Source: Cafeteria roenbergensis
Lineage: Eukaryota > Sar > Bigyra > Bicosoecida > Cafeteriaceae
Length of the DNA: 64,000 nucleotides
Assembly: GCA_008330645.1 (NCBI GenBank)
Contig: VLTN01000011.1
Location: 372,001 to 436,000 of the forward strand
Direction: 5' to 3'
Below the pieces are notes generated by a model. The model was not told the origin of the DNA. It worked only from the letters and a program-made list of their open reading frames with translations, and ran no database searches. Below are positions 33,274 to 42,563 of the stretch, one piece after another. The translations under genes and the position numbers were made by a program. Within the stretch, counting starts at the first letter, position 1, and every line of letters starts with the position of its first letter.

Positions 33274-36200
33274 TCAATGAGAGAACTGGCGGGAGTCGGA
33301 GCTGTCGCGCTTCCCGTAGGGGTTGGAGGCGCTGAAGTCCTGGCCGGTGCGCTGGCGCCGGTGAGCCTCCTTGACCTGCTCCGACTTGGACTTGTCGCCG
33401 AAGCCTCCGCCGCCTCCGCGGCGCCGCACCTTGGCCCCCGTGGTCTTGATAGAGAGGTTGACGCGCGGAGGGACGGTGAATCCGAAGCCCTTGGCAACGC
33501 CAGCCAGGTCGAGGCTGTGGACGTCGAAGATGTGCTTGAGGCTGTGGGACGAGTAGGACTGGAGGTAGGCGCGGTAGGCGTCCTTTGCGCTCTTGTTGAG
33601 GTAGTAGTTCTTGCCCACGAGCTCCTCCAGGCTCTTCTGCACGCGAGCGATCTTCTTCTGCTAGGCGGGGCGCAGGTCCAGGCGGGGCAGAGACAAGGCG
33701 GAGCGGGGAGAGTGGAGGCAGCGCAGCGCAGCGCAGCGCAGCGCAGCGCAGCGCAGCGCGGCTTGGAGGCGAGCCCGAAGGTTCGGAGCCAGGTCTGGGC
33801 GCTCGGAACGGCTGGGGCGGCGGCGGGCGGCAGACTCACGTCCGGGAACTCGTACTCGTTCAGGGCGACCTTGGCGGCCCGAAGGTACTTGAGGAAGCCG
33901 AGCTCCTCCGGGAGGAGGAAGAGGAGGGCCTTGCCGTTGCCAGTGGCGCCGCGAGCGGTACGGCCAACGCGGTGGATGTACTCCTTCGGATCTGCAACGA
34001 AACGGAGCAAGCGCGCAACACGAGGCGGGGTGCGTGGAGGAGGAAAACGAGGAGGGCGGGGGCGGCGGCGGGGGCGGGGCACGGCAGGAGCCGCGCCTGC
34101 GGCGGCGGATGGCCGGATTTGCTCACCATCAGGGGGGTCGTACTGGATGATCCAGTCGACGTAGGGGATGTCGAGGCCTCGCGCCGCCACGTCCGTGCAG
34201 AGCAGCACGCCGGACTCGCGCTTGCTGAAGTCGAAGAAGGTGGTGGTGCGGCGCGCCTGCTTCATCTTGCCGTGGATGTCCATGCAAGGGACGTCGACGT
34301 AGTTGAGCAGCTCCGAGTGGAAGGTGACGGAGTTGCAGGAGGAGAAGAAGACCATGATCTTCTTCTTCTTGCTCATGCGGCGGAGGAAGGAGAAGAGCAG
34401 CAGGAAGCGCTTCTCGCTGGGGCACACGACGTACCCCTGCTCCAGGCCGGACACCGTGGCGTCGGTGCTCTCGTCGTCCACGCCCACGTAGACGGGAGTG
34501 TTCCGGACCGCGACGCGGGCGAGGTCGGCCACGTTCTTGGTCTGGGTCGCGGAAAACAGCATCGTCTGGCGCTCTTTGGGGAGGATGTTGACGATGGCGT
34601 GCATCTCCTCTTCGAAGCCGGCCTCCAGAATGCGGTCGGCCTCGTCGATGACCAGCATCTGCATGCCGCCGAAGTGGAAGCCCTCAGTGGAGCGCAAGTG
34701 GTCGAGCAGTCGGCCGGGCGTGGCCACAAGGATGTTCACGCCGCGCACGAGCTTCTCGGCCTCGGTGCGCCTGTTGGCGCCGCCCATGATGAGGCCGTGC
34801 GTCTGACGGTGCTCGCCCATGAGCTCGGCAACGTTGTGGTAGATCTGGATGGCCAGCTCGCGGGTGGGTGTGATGATGATGGCGCCCGTGCCGTTGCGCG
34901 GCTTGAACTTGGCCCGCGCAAGGATCTCGATGACGGGCACGAGGAAGGCCAGGGTCTTGCCAGAGCCGGTCTTGGCGGCGCCCAGCACATCCTTTCCCTC
35001 CAGGAGGGGGGGGATGGCGCGAGCTTGGACGTGCGTCATTGTGGTGACGCCCATCTCCTTCAGTCCGGCCTTGGTGGCGTCCAGCAGCGGCAAGTCGGCG
35101 AACTTGGTCCCGCTGAAGAACCCGTCCCGGCCGGCAGGCGCCGCATCCGAGGCTGCGGCTGCGGCCGCAGACGACGACGCCGCGCTTGCCCCCTCCTTCG
35201 CCTCCGCCTCGTCGCCGTCCTCGTCTTCGTCGTCATCGTCTTCGTCATCGTCATCACCAGCCTCCTCGGCGGCGTCGCCCTCAGCGCCATCCTCGTCGTC
35301 GTCGTCCGACTCCTCCTCCTCGCCGCTCTCAGCAGCCGCCGCAGCCGCGGCAGCCGCCGCAGCCTCGGCCTCGGCCTCGGCCTCGGCGCGAGCCGCCTCC
35401 TCGCGCGCCGCGCGCTTTGCCGCACGCCGCGCCTCCTTGGCCTCCAGAAGGGCCTGCGCCTTCTCCTTCTTGCTGGCCGTCGCAGCCACTGCTGCGCGGA
35501 TGGCCTCCTTGGCCGCCTCGTCGGGGGATGCCTCTTCGGCTTCCACAGCGTCTCGGGAGCGCTTCGTCGAGGCCTTGGCCTTCTCAACACTTGCCGGGGC
35601 TGGCGCGGGAGCGGCCTCGGCCCGCTTGGGCTCGATAATGCCGCAGTCCGCAATGACGACAGCGCGCTTGGTGGCGCCGCTGTGAGTGCCCATGCGCTCG
35701 ATTGCCTTCACGACGGCCATGCCCGTCGTCACGCGGCCGAACACCACGTGCTTGCCGTCGAGGTGGGGCGTCTTCACAGTAGTGATGAAAAACTGGCTCC
35801 CGTTGGTGTGGCGCCCAGCGTTGGCCATCGACAGCAGCCCGGGGCGGGTGTGCCGGAGGGTGAAGTTCTCGTCCTTGAACGTTCTGCCGTAAATGCTCTC
35901 GCCGCCGGTCCCATTGCCTGCCGTAAAGTCACCTCCCTGCAAAGGACGGCCGGAAAGAAACACAAGCGCGGTGGAACCCGGGTCGCGCATCTTCCCTGGG
36001 CACCGCCAAAGCAGCCAACGCGGCCGTCCGCGGCCGTGCAGAGCCGCAACGCGTGGCAAACTTCCAGCCGCGCGCTCGTCCCCCTCACCTGCAGCATGAA
36101 GCCCGGGATGACGCGGTGGAACTTGCTCCCCTTGTACGTCAGCTTCTTGCCGAACTTGCCGCGGCCCTTCTCGCCAGTGCACAGGGCGCGGAAGTTCGCC

Positions 36201-36361
36201 GCCGTGCGAGGCACCACGCGGTCCGCGAGCTGGAACTCGATGCGACCGGCAGGCGTGCCGCCCACAGTCACATCGAAGAAGCAGCGCGTGCCGTCGAAGG
36301 CGTCCGCGGGCTCCGCGGCGGCTGCCCCGCCGCCCCCGGTGGAACGCTTTCTACGGCCCAT
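33274..36361 (-). CDS. Cyclophilin fused to Has1/DDX18-type DEAD-box RNA helicase
   Basis: Predicted exons are 36361-36089, 35936-34127, 33991-33840 and 33660-33274, giving 873 residues. Residues about 20-195 are a cyclophilin peptidyl-prolyl isomerase ([20 protein letters not shown]; Arg83 and Gln91 match CypA Arg55 and Gln63; NGSQFFIT). The Trp that contacts cyclosporin in CypA is His here ([11 protein letters not shown]). A Lys/Ala/Glu-rich linker with an Asp/Glu tract follows. From about 365 on comes a complete Has1/DDX18 helicase: AKTGSGKT (411-418), TPTRELA, DEAD (522-525), [12 protein letters not shown]. The C-terminus has [18 protein letters not shown], an RGGGGG patch and the SSDSRQFSH ending diagnostic of Has1/DDX18. 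Has1 is a nucleolar helicase of large-subunit ribosome assembly. The second exon spans both cyclophilin and helicase without a stop, so the fusion is not a splice artefact of my model. A second in-frame ATG lies at 36388. Confidence 0.92.
33721..33755. repeat. Pentamer repeat in the last intron of the cyclophilin-helicase gene
   Basis: Seven copies of gcgca in tandem lie in the third intron, between the helicase core and its C-terminal exon. Confidence 0.85.
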
Positions 36362-36746
36362 GGCTTGCGAGTCGCTGAGTGGCGCCACGGCTGACTCTGG
36401 GACGCGCGCATTTAACTATGCTCTGCCAGGCGCGCGGGGCTCGCCGGCGCGCCTGTTCGCTTTGCGTTCGGCATGTGGACAGGCTCGGTTTTCTGAACGC
36501 CGAGGGACTCTGGCTGCACGGGTGCAAATCGGAGAGGCTGCACTTGCCGCGGCATGCCCAAGGGCGAGCGCTGCACCGCGCGCATTCGAACGAACCATTC
36601 AACCAACAACCACGCAAAGGCGCGGCCAGCAGCCACGCAGCCGGGCAGAGCAAGCAGCGGATAGCGCGCCCGCGGACGACCGGCCGGCCAGGCGGGCCAG
36701 CTCGCGGTCGGCGTCCGGGGCTCAAGCGGCCGGGGCCACGGGCGGC
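36362..36746. other. Upstream region of the cyclophilin-helicase gene
   Basis: These 385 bp lie between the start of the cyclophilin-helicase gene and the stop of the Kelch-BTB gene, both minus-strand. They should contain the fusion gene's promoter and the other gene's 3' end. AT-richer patches occur at about 36405-36420 and 36580-36620. No further gene is seen. Confidence 0.5.
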
Positions 36747-38834
36747 TCAGGACTGGCCGCCGCGCCGGGCCAGTGACGCGCGCGTGATCTCCATGAGGAG
36801 CATCGGCTCCTGCGCCAAGTCGTCCAGGTTCACCTCGGCAGAGCCCAGGATGAAGTCGAGGCAATGGCGCTTGAGGTCCGTCGCGGAGCAGCGGTGCGCG
36901 ACCACGAGGAGCGTGCACGCGTTGGCGGCGTCCACGTGCTGGATCAGCTGCGAGTCGCACAGCGCCTTGAGGTCGTCCAGCGCGTAGTGGTCGGCCAAGG
37001 ACATGAGCTCGAGCGTGACCATGGGGGCGGTCGAGGGCGCGCTGCCGCTGTAGAGGTACTCGAGCATGGCCACGAAGGCGGCCTTGGTCCAGTCGGCCAC
37101 GCGGATCTCGGCAGCGCTCGACTCCTCCATTCCGGAGCTGAGCATGGCCCGGAAGTGCTCCGACCGCGCCCACAGAATGCCGCGGTGGGCAACCACGCGG
37201 TCGTCGCCCAGCACAAAGGTCACGTCCGGGAAGCTATCCGGGTTGTTCACGAGCGAGGAGAGGTCGCTTCGAAGCGACGTGAGCGTGGCGGACGTGATGG
37301 CGCTCTGCTCAAGCCGGCCGACGTCCAGCACGTGGCAGTCGTCCAGCCAGCGGAAGCCGTCAAAGCCGCCAAACACCACGAGGCGGTGCGGGCCGATCGC
37401 GACGGTGGTGTGTCGCTGGCGCCCGGCGGGTGTGCCCTCCGCCACGGGCGGGTGGTCCCAGGCGAAGGTTGTGGTGTCGAGAGTGAACAGCTCGTTGGAC
37501 CGGCTGCGGCCGTCGTAGCCCGCGAACAGGACGAGCTTCTCTCCCACCAGGCTGGCCGTGTGGCCGCGCAGGCCGGGCGGGCGGGCCCCCTTGGTCTCGG
37601 GCTTGGACCAGCGGAGCGTCGCCAAGTCCAGCACGCGCAGGTCTGGGAGGTGCTTCGCGCCGGAGTGGCCTCCGAACAGGAACAGCTGGTCGTGCACCAC
37701 GGTGAGCGACGCGGCGTTGCGCGCCTGCGGGTCGTCCCCTGTGACAGCCGCCCGCGTCCACGTGAGCGTGTCCAGGTCGAGAACGTCGAGATCGTTGAAG
37801 CAGCGGCTGCCGTCGTAGCCGCCGAAGCAGTAGGCCTTGCGCTTGTGCACCACAATGCAGTGGCAGGCGCGAGCGGAGGGCGGCGCGCCGCTCACCGACG
37901 GCCGCGTCCAGCGCCACTCGCCGCGAGCCCCGGCCGCTGCGGGGGCCGCCTCCAGAACGTACATGTCACTCAACCAGTGGCTTCCGTCGTGGCCGCCGTG
38001 CACGAACAGCTTGTTTCCGACGACGAACGTTGCATGGTTGTTGCGCGGCGAGGGCGCGTCGCCGACGATGCGCGGGCAAAACCACTCCATGCGCGCCAGA
38101 GAGAGCACGTGCACGTCCGCAAGCCCCTCTTTGCCGTTCCAGCCGCCGAAGACAACCATCTGCGACAAAGCAAGACCGCGCCAGGCGGCTCCCGTTCGCA
38201 CGACCCCTCGCAACAGTGGCCCGCGCCGCGCCTGCACGCCGACTGGCGCGCCAAGCCGAGAAGCGAGAGCGCGCGAGGGCTCACCATCCCATCCACAATG
38301 TTGCACGAATGCGCCGCGCGCGCTCCTGCGTCCCGCGTGGGCCAATAACGCTCGGCAACGGGGTTCGGGGGAACTGCGAGCTGCCGGCCTGCCAGCGATG
38401 GCGGCAGCCTGCTGCACGCCTTCCCCGGCCTGGCGCCAACCCAGGAGCTCGGCGCCCGACTATGCCATCGCATGGCGGAATTGCTTGCCCTGGGGCGAAG
38501 CGCGACAGCCGGAACCCTTACCTGGCGGCGTGCCTGGCCGTGCGAACACCTCCCAATGCCCGTCAATTGGCGGGGGCAGCTCGTCTCCGGCAGCCGAGCC
38601 CGTGGCTGCCGCAACGCCGGACCTCCATGGCGCTGCCGCGCCTGCTGCGCTCGATGCACCGGCCCCAGCGGCCATGCCACGCGGCCTGCGGCGCGGGTCG
38701 GGTGGGCCCGCCGCAGCCTCGGCCATGGGTGTTCCACGAGGCGAAGCAGAGCTGACCGCAACTTGGCCAGCTGGCGAGGCGCTCGCACCGCCGCAGGCTC
38801 GGGCCCGGACCGCGTTGGCAGACCCCTGCGCCAC
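36747..38834 (-). CDS. Kelch-repeat protein with C-terminal BTB domain
   Basis: Predicted exons are 38834-38522, 38325-38285 (only 41 nt) and 38159-36747, giving 588 residues; an internal ATG at 38726 would remove 36. The small exon is supported by phase and content: its junctions rebuild a Kelch start, TPPGARAAHSCNIVDGM followed by MVVFGGWNGKEGL. About six Kelch repeats follow with the usual GG pairs (LFVHGGHDGSHW, AYCFGGYDGSRCF, LFLFGGHSGAKHL, LVLFAGYDGRSRS, LVVFGGFDGFRWL), forming a propeller. A BTB domain starts near residue 425 (FPDVTFVLGDDRVVAHRGIL, SEHFRAMLSSGM, AMLEYLYSG). BTB proteins often link substrates to CUL3 ubiquitin ligases, with the propeller as substrate arm; that role is family inference. 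Propeller before BTB resembles LZTR1 or plant/protist proteins rather than animal KLHL. The Ala/Gly-rich first 85 residues are unrecognised. Confidence 0.85.
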
Positions 38835-39613
38835 GCCGGGTTGAGTCTTGCGCGCCGCTTCTTGGGCGGCGGGCGGCGTCCCCGTTGAGCTTGGCTCAGG
38901 AACGCGCTGTCAGGCCGCCGCAAACCCCCTGAAGGCCCCAGCCCGCGCACAAGCAATCAGGCTTCTGCCACCAAACGTGCGCGCGATCTCGTGGTCCACT
39001 ACCGTAGCAACGGAAACGTACAAGCTGCATTGCGTTGGGGCGCTCCACTCGGCAGCGGTATCGGCAGCAACTCCAGCGTGCAGCGCTTCGAGTGCCTGTC
39101 TGAGACACCCTCGCCGTGTCGAACGCGCAGCTTCGGTAGCTCCGGCGTCTCGAATCGCCAAGCTGCGGGCGGCGCTTGCAGCAGCCGCCCGTCTCCCAAA
39201 GGGCGCTCGTATCTCGCTCCGAGCGTGGTGGCAGAGCCCCCATATCACACACACACAAAAAATCCAGATTTTGGTTGCCGACATCCATGCCGCTGAGCAC
39301 TGAGCACTTGCGACCGGAGCCCACCAAGGCTTCGCCGCCTCGTTCGCGCGCGATCCAAGGGCGCTCGGAGTGAGCCTGCCCCCGTTGGCTGCGCTTGCGC
39401 CGGCCTGGCGAGCTCTCCGGCGCCGTGCCGGGAAAAGTCGGTTCGGATCCTCGATTTTGCTCGAAAACGATTGCAGCGCGGCCCCGTTGGCGTCTACGAC
39501 GGCATGCCCCTGCCTTCTTCTCGCACTTTCGTGTCCCGCAGGCCGTACGCTCGTTACCGCGGGCGGTCGTCTCTGGCGAGCAGCCTCCCTGCGCACTAGT
39601 TCCCCAAAGCAGC
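38835..39613. other. Divergent intergenic region
   Basis: This 779-bp stretch separates the starts of the Kelch-BTB gene (minus) and the Upf1-like helicase gene (plus). It is the least GC-rich gap in this part and contains a CA run and A run (cacacacacacaaaaaatcc) at about 39246-39266, a possible promoter element. Frames through it lack conserved features, and I see no RNA gene. Confidence 0.55.
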
Positions 39614-42388
39614 ATGGCAGCAGCTGCAGCAGCCTCGTCTGGGGCCGGCGCGCGTGCACCGCACGCTGGCGACGCCGAACGCTGGCCTCTTGGGGGGCTG
39701 GCGGGTGACAAGCCCCTCAGACTTGGGCGCCCCAGTCGAGCCAGCGACCTGCTGCCAGCAGCGTCTGCTCTGGTGCGCTCCCTTGGTACCGGTCTCAGGG
39801 CTCTCGAGGCCCTCACTGAAGCGGTCACGTCGACGGGCGCCTGGGCCTCAGACTGCGCCAGCTGGCGCACCACTGACCCGGGCCAGGATCTGACTGAAGA
39901 CGGCCTTACGCTCGTCGTGAAAGCAGCGCCCGTGCTGGTCTGCACACCAGTTCTTTCCGTGACGGGTGGCAACACCACAAGCTTTGTCCAAGAGATGATG
40001 AGACAGGCGCTGCTCGTCCGAATCGAAAACTCGGAGAGTATTCGCCGGACCAAGGACGCTGTCGCCACGGGAGTCGACTGCACAAGCGATGGCCACAAGG
40101 TGGATCTGACTGCGCGCGACTTCGCCGCCCTGCGGCAGCTGCGCACCTGGTGCTTCGGCGGCAAGCTGGATGAAGGTCGCGAAATCGACGTATCCTGGCA
40201 GGAGGGGAGGCGCACCCTGAGGGCAAGCGTGGAGGTCGTGCGCATCGAGTCGTTGGGCACCGAGTTTAAAATCGTCGGCAAGCCATCCGACCGCAATCGC
40301 CGCGGACCACGGGTCCCACATCTGCAAACCGTCACTGTCTCTCGCGGACACTTTGACACGGATTTGCCAACCGTGCTGGACACCATGCTGAGCTTGACAG
40401 CTCGGCCTTCGCTGATGAAGGCCATCGCCCAAACCGTCTTCCCGAAGCGACCGGACTCGCCCTGTGGTGCGTCTGATGCCGACCCGGCGCCCGGCCCCAG
40501 CGAGGCTACGTTCACCTGGGTGAACACTTGCCTGAACGATATGCAGAAGGCTGCAGTGCGCACCATCCTGGCCAAGACGCAGCTCCACGTAGTCCAGGGC
40601 CCCCCGGGCACTGGCAAGTCCACGACGCTCTGCGAGCTGGTGCACCAACAGCTCGCCAGGAACCCGAGAAGCCAGATCCTCGTGATGTCGCACTCCAACG
40701 TGGCGGTTGACCTGCTGACTGCCGCTTTGCTGGACGGCAGCACCGGCCGAAGGGTTGCCAAGGAGCGGCTCGTCCGATGGCGGTCGAGAGGCCGTCGGAC
40801 TGCGCACATCATCAACGACCTGGGCCCCGACAAGGCCAGGCTCGTCGAGTCGGTCACCTCGGGCATCGGGCACCCGGAGAACCCGTCGCAGTTCCAGCTG
40901 GACACAGCCCAGGTTCTCGCGATGACCCTGTCCATGGCAAGCAAGCTCGGCCGCCTGCCTAGCCCCCCCGATTTCGACTTGATCATCTGCGACGAAATGT
41001 CACAGGCGACCGACGCGGACCTGATCCCAGCCCTGCAGGGCCCGTTCCGCGCAAGGCTGGCGTTCAAGCCGGACGCCACACCCCCGACACTGGTGCTGGC
41101 CGGCGATCCAGACCAGCTTGGGCCGGTGGTCCACTCCCGCCTCGCGCGCCTGCTTGGCCGCTCCATTTCTTGCCTCGAGCGCCTGACAACTGCAGGCGGC
41201 CTTGCGAGCCAGACGCGGCCGGCTTCAAGGGCGGCGTGGGCTCGAGCCATGGGGTGTGCCCTGCATCGGTCGTTCGACAACGCCACGAGTGAGGCACAAA
41301 AGGAAGATCTCAAGACGTTGGTCAGTAAACGCGTCGACAAGCTGTTGGGGACCCTCGGGTTCGAAGCGGAGAACACGGACGCTGCGAGGAGCGGGCCGCC
41401 GGACTGCACTCGTGTGCTGCGGCTTGACGACTCCTACCGCTGCCACCCCGACATCGCCCGCCTGTGGTCCGGCCTGACATACACAGGCAAGGTCAAGGCA
41501 GCAAGAGGCAGTCTTGACCGCGAAGGCTTCGAGAGGGGCGACAAGGCATCTCGCGCTGTGATTGAAGCGCTAGATGCTAAATTCGGCGGCAAGGTTGTCG
41601 CAGGGCCCCACAAGGACGCAGTTGTGGAAGGACTCAAGCGGAAGCACGAGTCTCTGCACGAACCCCTTGCCGATGTGCTCCGTGGTCGGCCCGCTGGCGA
41701 CTCGTCTGCGCCGCGGGTAATTGTTGTCCTGACGGACGGCGACGCTTGCGAAGCAAAGGATGGCACCTCATTGAGCAACGAGCCCGAGGCCAACATCGTG
41801 GTGGGCGGCATCGCCGCTGCGCTTGAAGCTGGCATTTCCCCCAAGGACATTGCTTCGGTGTCCCCCTATGCGCACCAGGCGTTTATGGTGTTTGAAAAGA
41901 TCCAAAGTGAGCACCCCGAGACGGCTTCGGACCTGCGAGGCGGAACGATTGAAAAGTTCCAAGGCCAGGAGGTATCCATCGAGTTTCTGAGCCTGGCAAT
42001 GACCTCTGGCCATGTCGTCGACGCCAGTTATCCAGAGCTCACTGCTCGCTTTGCATCCGAACGCAAGCGCATCAACGTTGCGATCAGCCGTGCGCGGGAC
42101 TTGCTTGTGCTGGTCGGCCACCCGGAGTTCATGGAGTCCGCGCCGAACCTTGCGACCATCATCGCATATGCAGCGACGATTGGAGGCCTTGTGGATGCCA
42201 CGGAAGCTCAAGAGTGGGCTGAAGGGTACCACTTTGAAGACGGCGACGAAGCGCAGCCTGCTGCGTCTGGAACTGCTGTGCACGACGGCGAAGCGCAGCC
42301 TGCCGGTGCTGCAGCTGCCACAGCAGCTGCTGAGGAGCCCGGCGACGAAGCGAGCGAAGACCCCAGTGCCGCGGTCGCTGCCACGTAG
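39614..42388 (+). CDS. Upf1-like superfamily 1 helicase
   Basis: A single exon of 924 residues; the ATG at 39614 is the first real ATG of the frame, and the open sequence before it is unconserved. All SF1B motifs are present: Walker A GPPGTGKS (329-336); motif Ia SHSNVAVD; motif II CDEMSQ (459-464), where Upf1 and Sen1 usually have DEAxQ; motif III GDPDQLGP (497-504); YRCHPDI (608-614); QGQE (783-786); and NVAISRARD (821-829). The family includes UPF1, SEN1/senataxin, IGHMBP2, SDE3/MOV10 and DNA2, which unwind RNA or DNA with ATP in mRNA decay, transcription termination or silencing. I cannot assign a subfamily: the first 300 residues lack an evident zinc module. The C-terminus is an Ala/Glu-rich tail with a repeated acidic piece. 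It faces the multi-C2 gene, with 175 bp between the stops. Confidence 0.88.
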   Translation: MAAAAAASSGAGARAPHAGDAERWPLGGLAGDKPLRLGRPSRASDLLPAASALVRSLGTGLRALEALTEAVTSTGAWASDCASWRTTDPGQDLTEDGLTLVVKAAPVLVCTPVLSVTGGNTTSFVQEMMRQALLVRIENSESIRRTKDAVATGVDCTSDGHKVDLTARDFAALRQLRTWCFGGKLDEGREIDVSWQEGRRTLRASVEVVRIESLGTEFKIVGKPSDRNRRGPRVPHLQTVTVSRGHFDTDLPTVLDTMLSLTARPSLMKAIAQTVFPKRPDSPCGASDADPAPGPSEATFTWVNTCLNDMQKAAVRTILAKTQLHVVQGPPGTGKSTTLCELVHQQLARNPRSQILVMSHSNVAVDLLTAALLDGSTGRRVAKERLVRWRSRGRRTAHIINDLGPDKARLVESVTSGIGHPENPSQFQLDTAQVLAMTLSMASKLGRLPSPPDFDLIICDEMSQATDADLIPALQGPFRARLAFKPDATPPTLVLAGDPDQLGPVVHSRLARLLGRSISCLERLTTAGGLASQTRPASRAAWARAMGCALHRSFDNATSEAQKEDLKTLVSKRVDKLLGTLGFEAENTDAARSGPPDCTRVLRLDDSYRCHPDIARLWSGLTYTGKVKAARGSLDREGFERGDKASRAVIEALDAKFGGKVVAGPHKDAVVEGLKRKHESLHEPLADVLRGRPAGDSSAPRVIVVLTDGDACEAKDGTSLSNEPEANIVVGGIAAALEAGISPKDIASVSPYAHQAFMVFEKIQSEHPETASDLRGGTIEKFQGQEVSIEFLSLAMTSGHVVDASYPELTARFASERKRINVAISRARDLLVLVGHPEFMESAPNLATIIAYAATIGGLVDATEAQEWAEGYHFEDGDEAQPAASGTAVHDGEAQPAGAAAATAAAEEPGDEASEDPSAAVAAT

Positions 42389-42563
42389 GCCGGCGGGCCC
42401 ACTTGACGCCCTGCTTCTGGCGCTGCATCGAGAGCATGCCTGCCCCGAGTGAAAGCGTGGCTGGTCGGGAGGGCAATTTCGATGGCTTGACGGCTTGCGA
42501 CCGGCATATGGGACGGGAAGAATGGGCGCCAGCATGCAAGCACACGCACGCACAGCATTCGCA

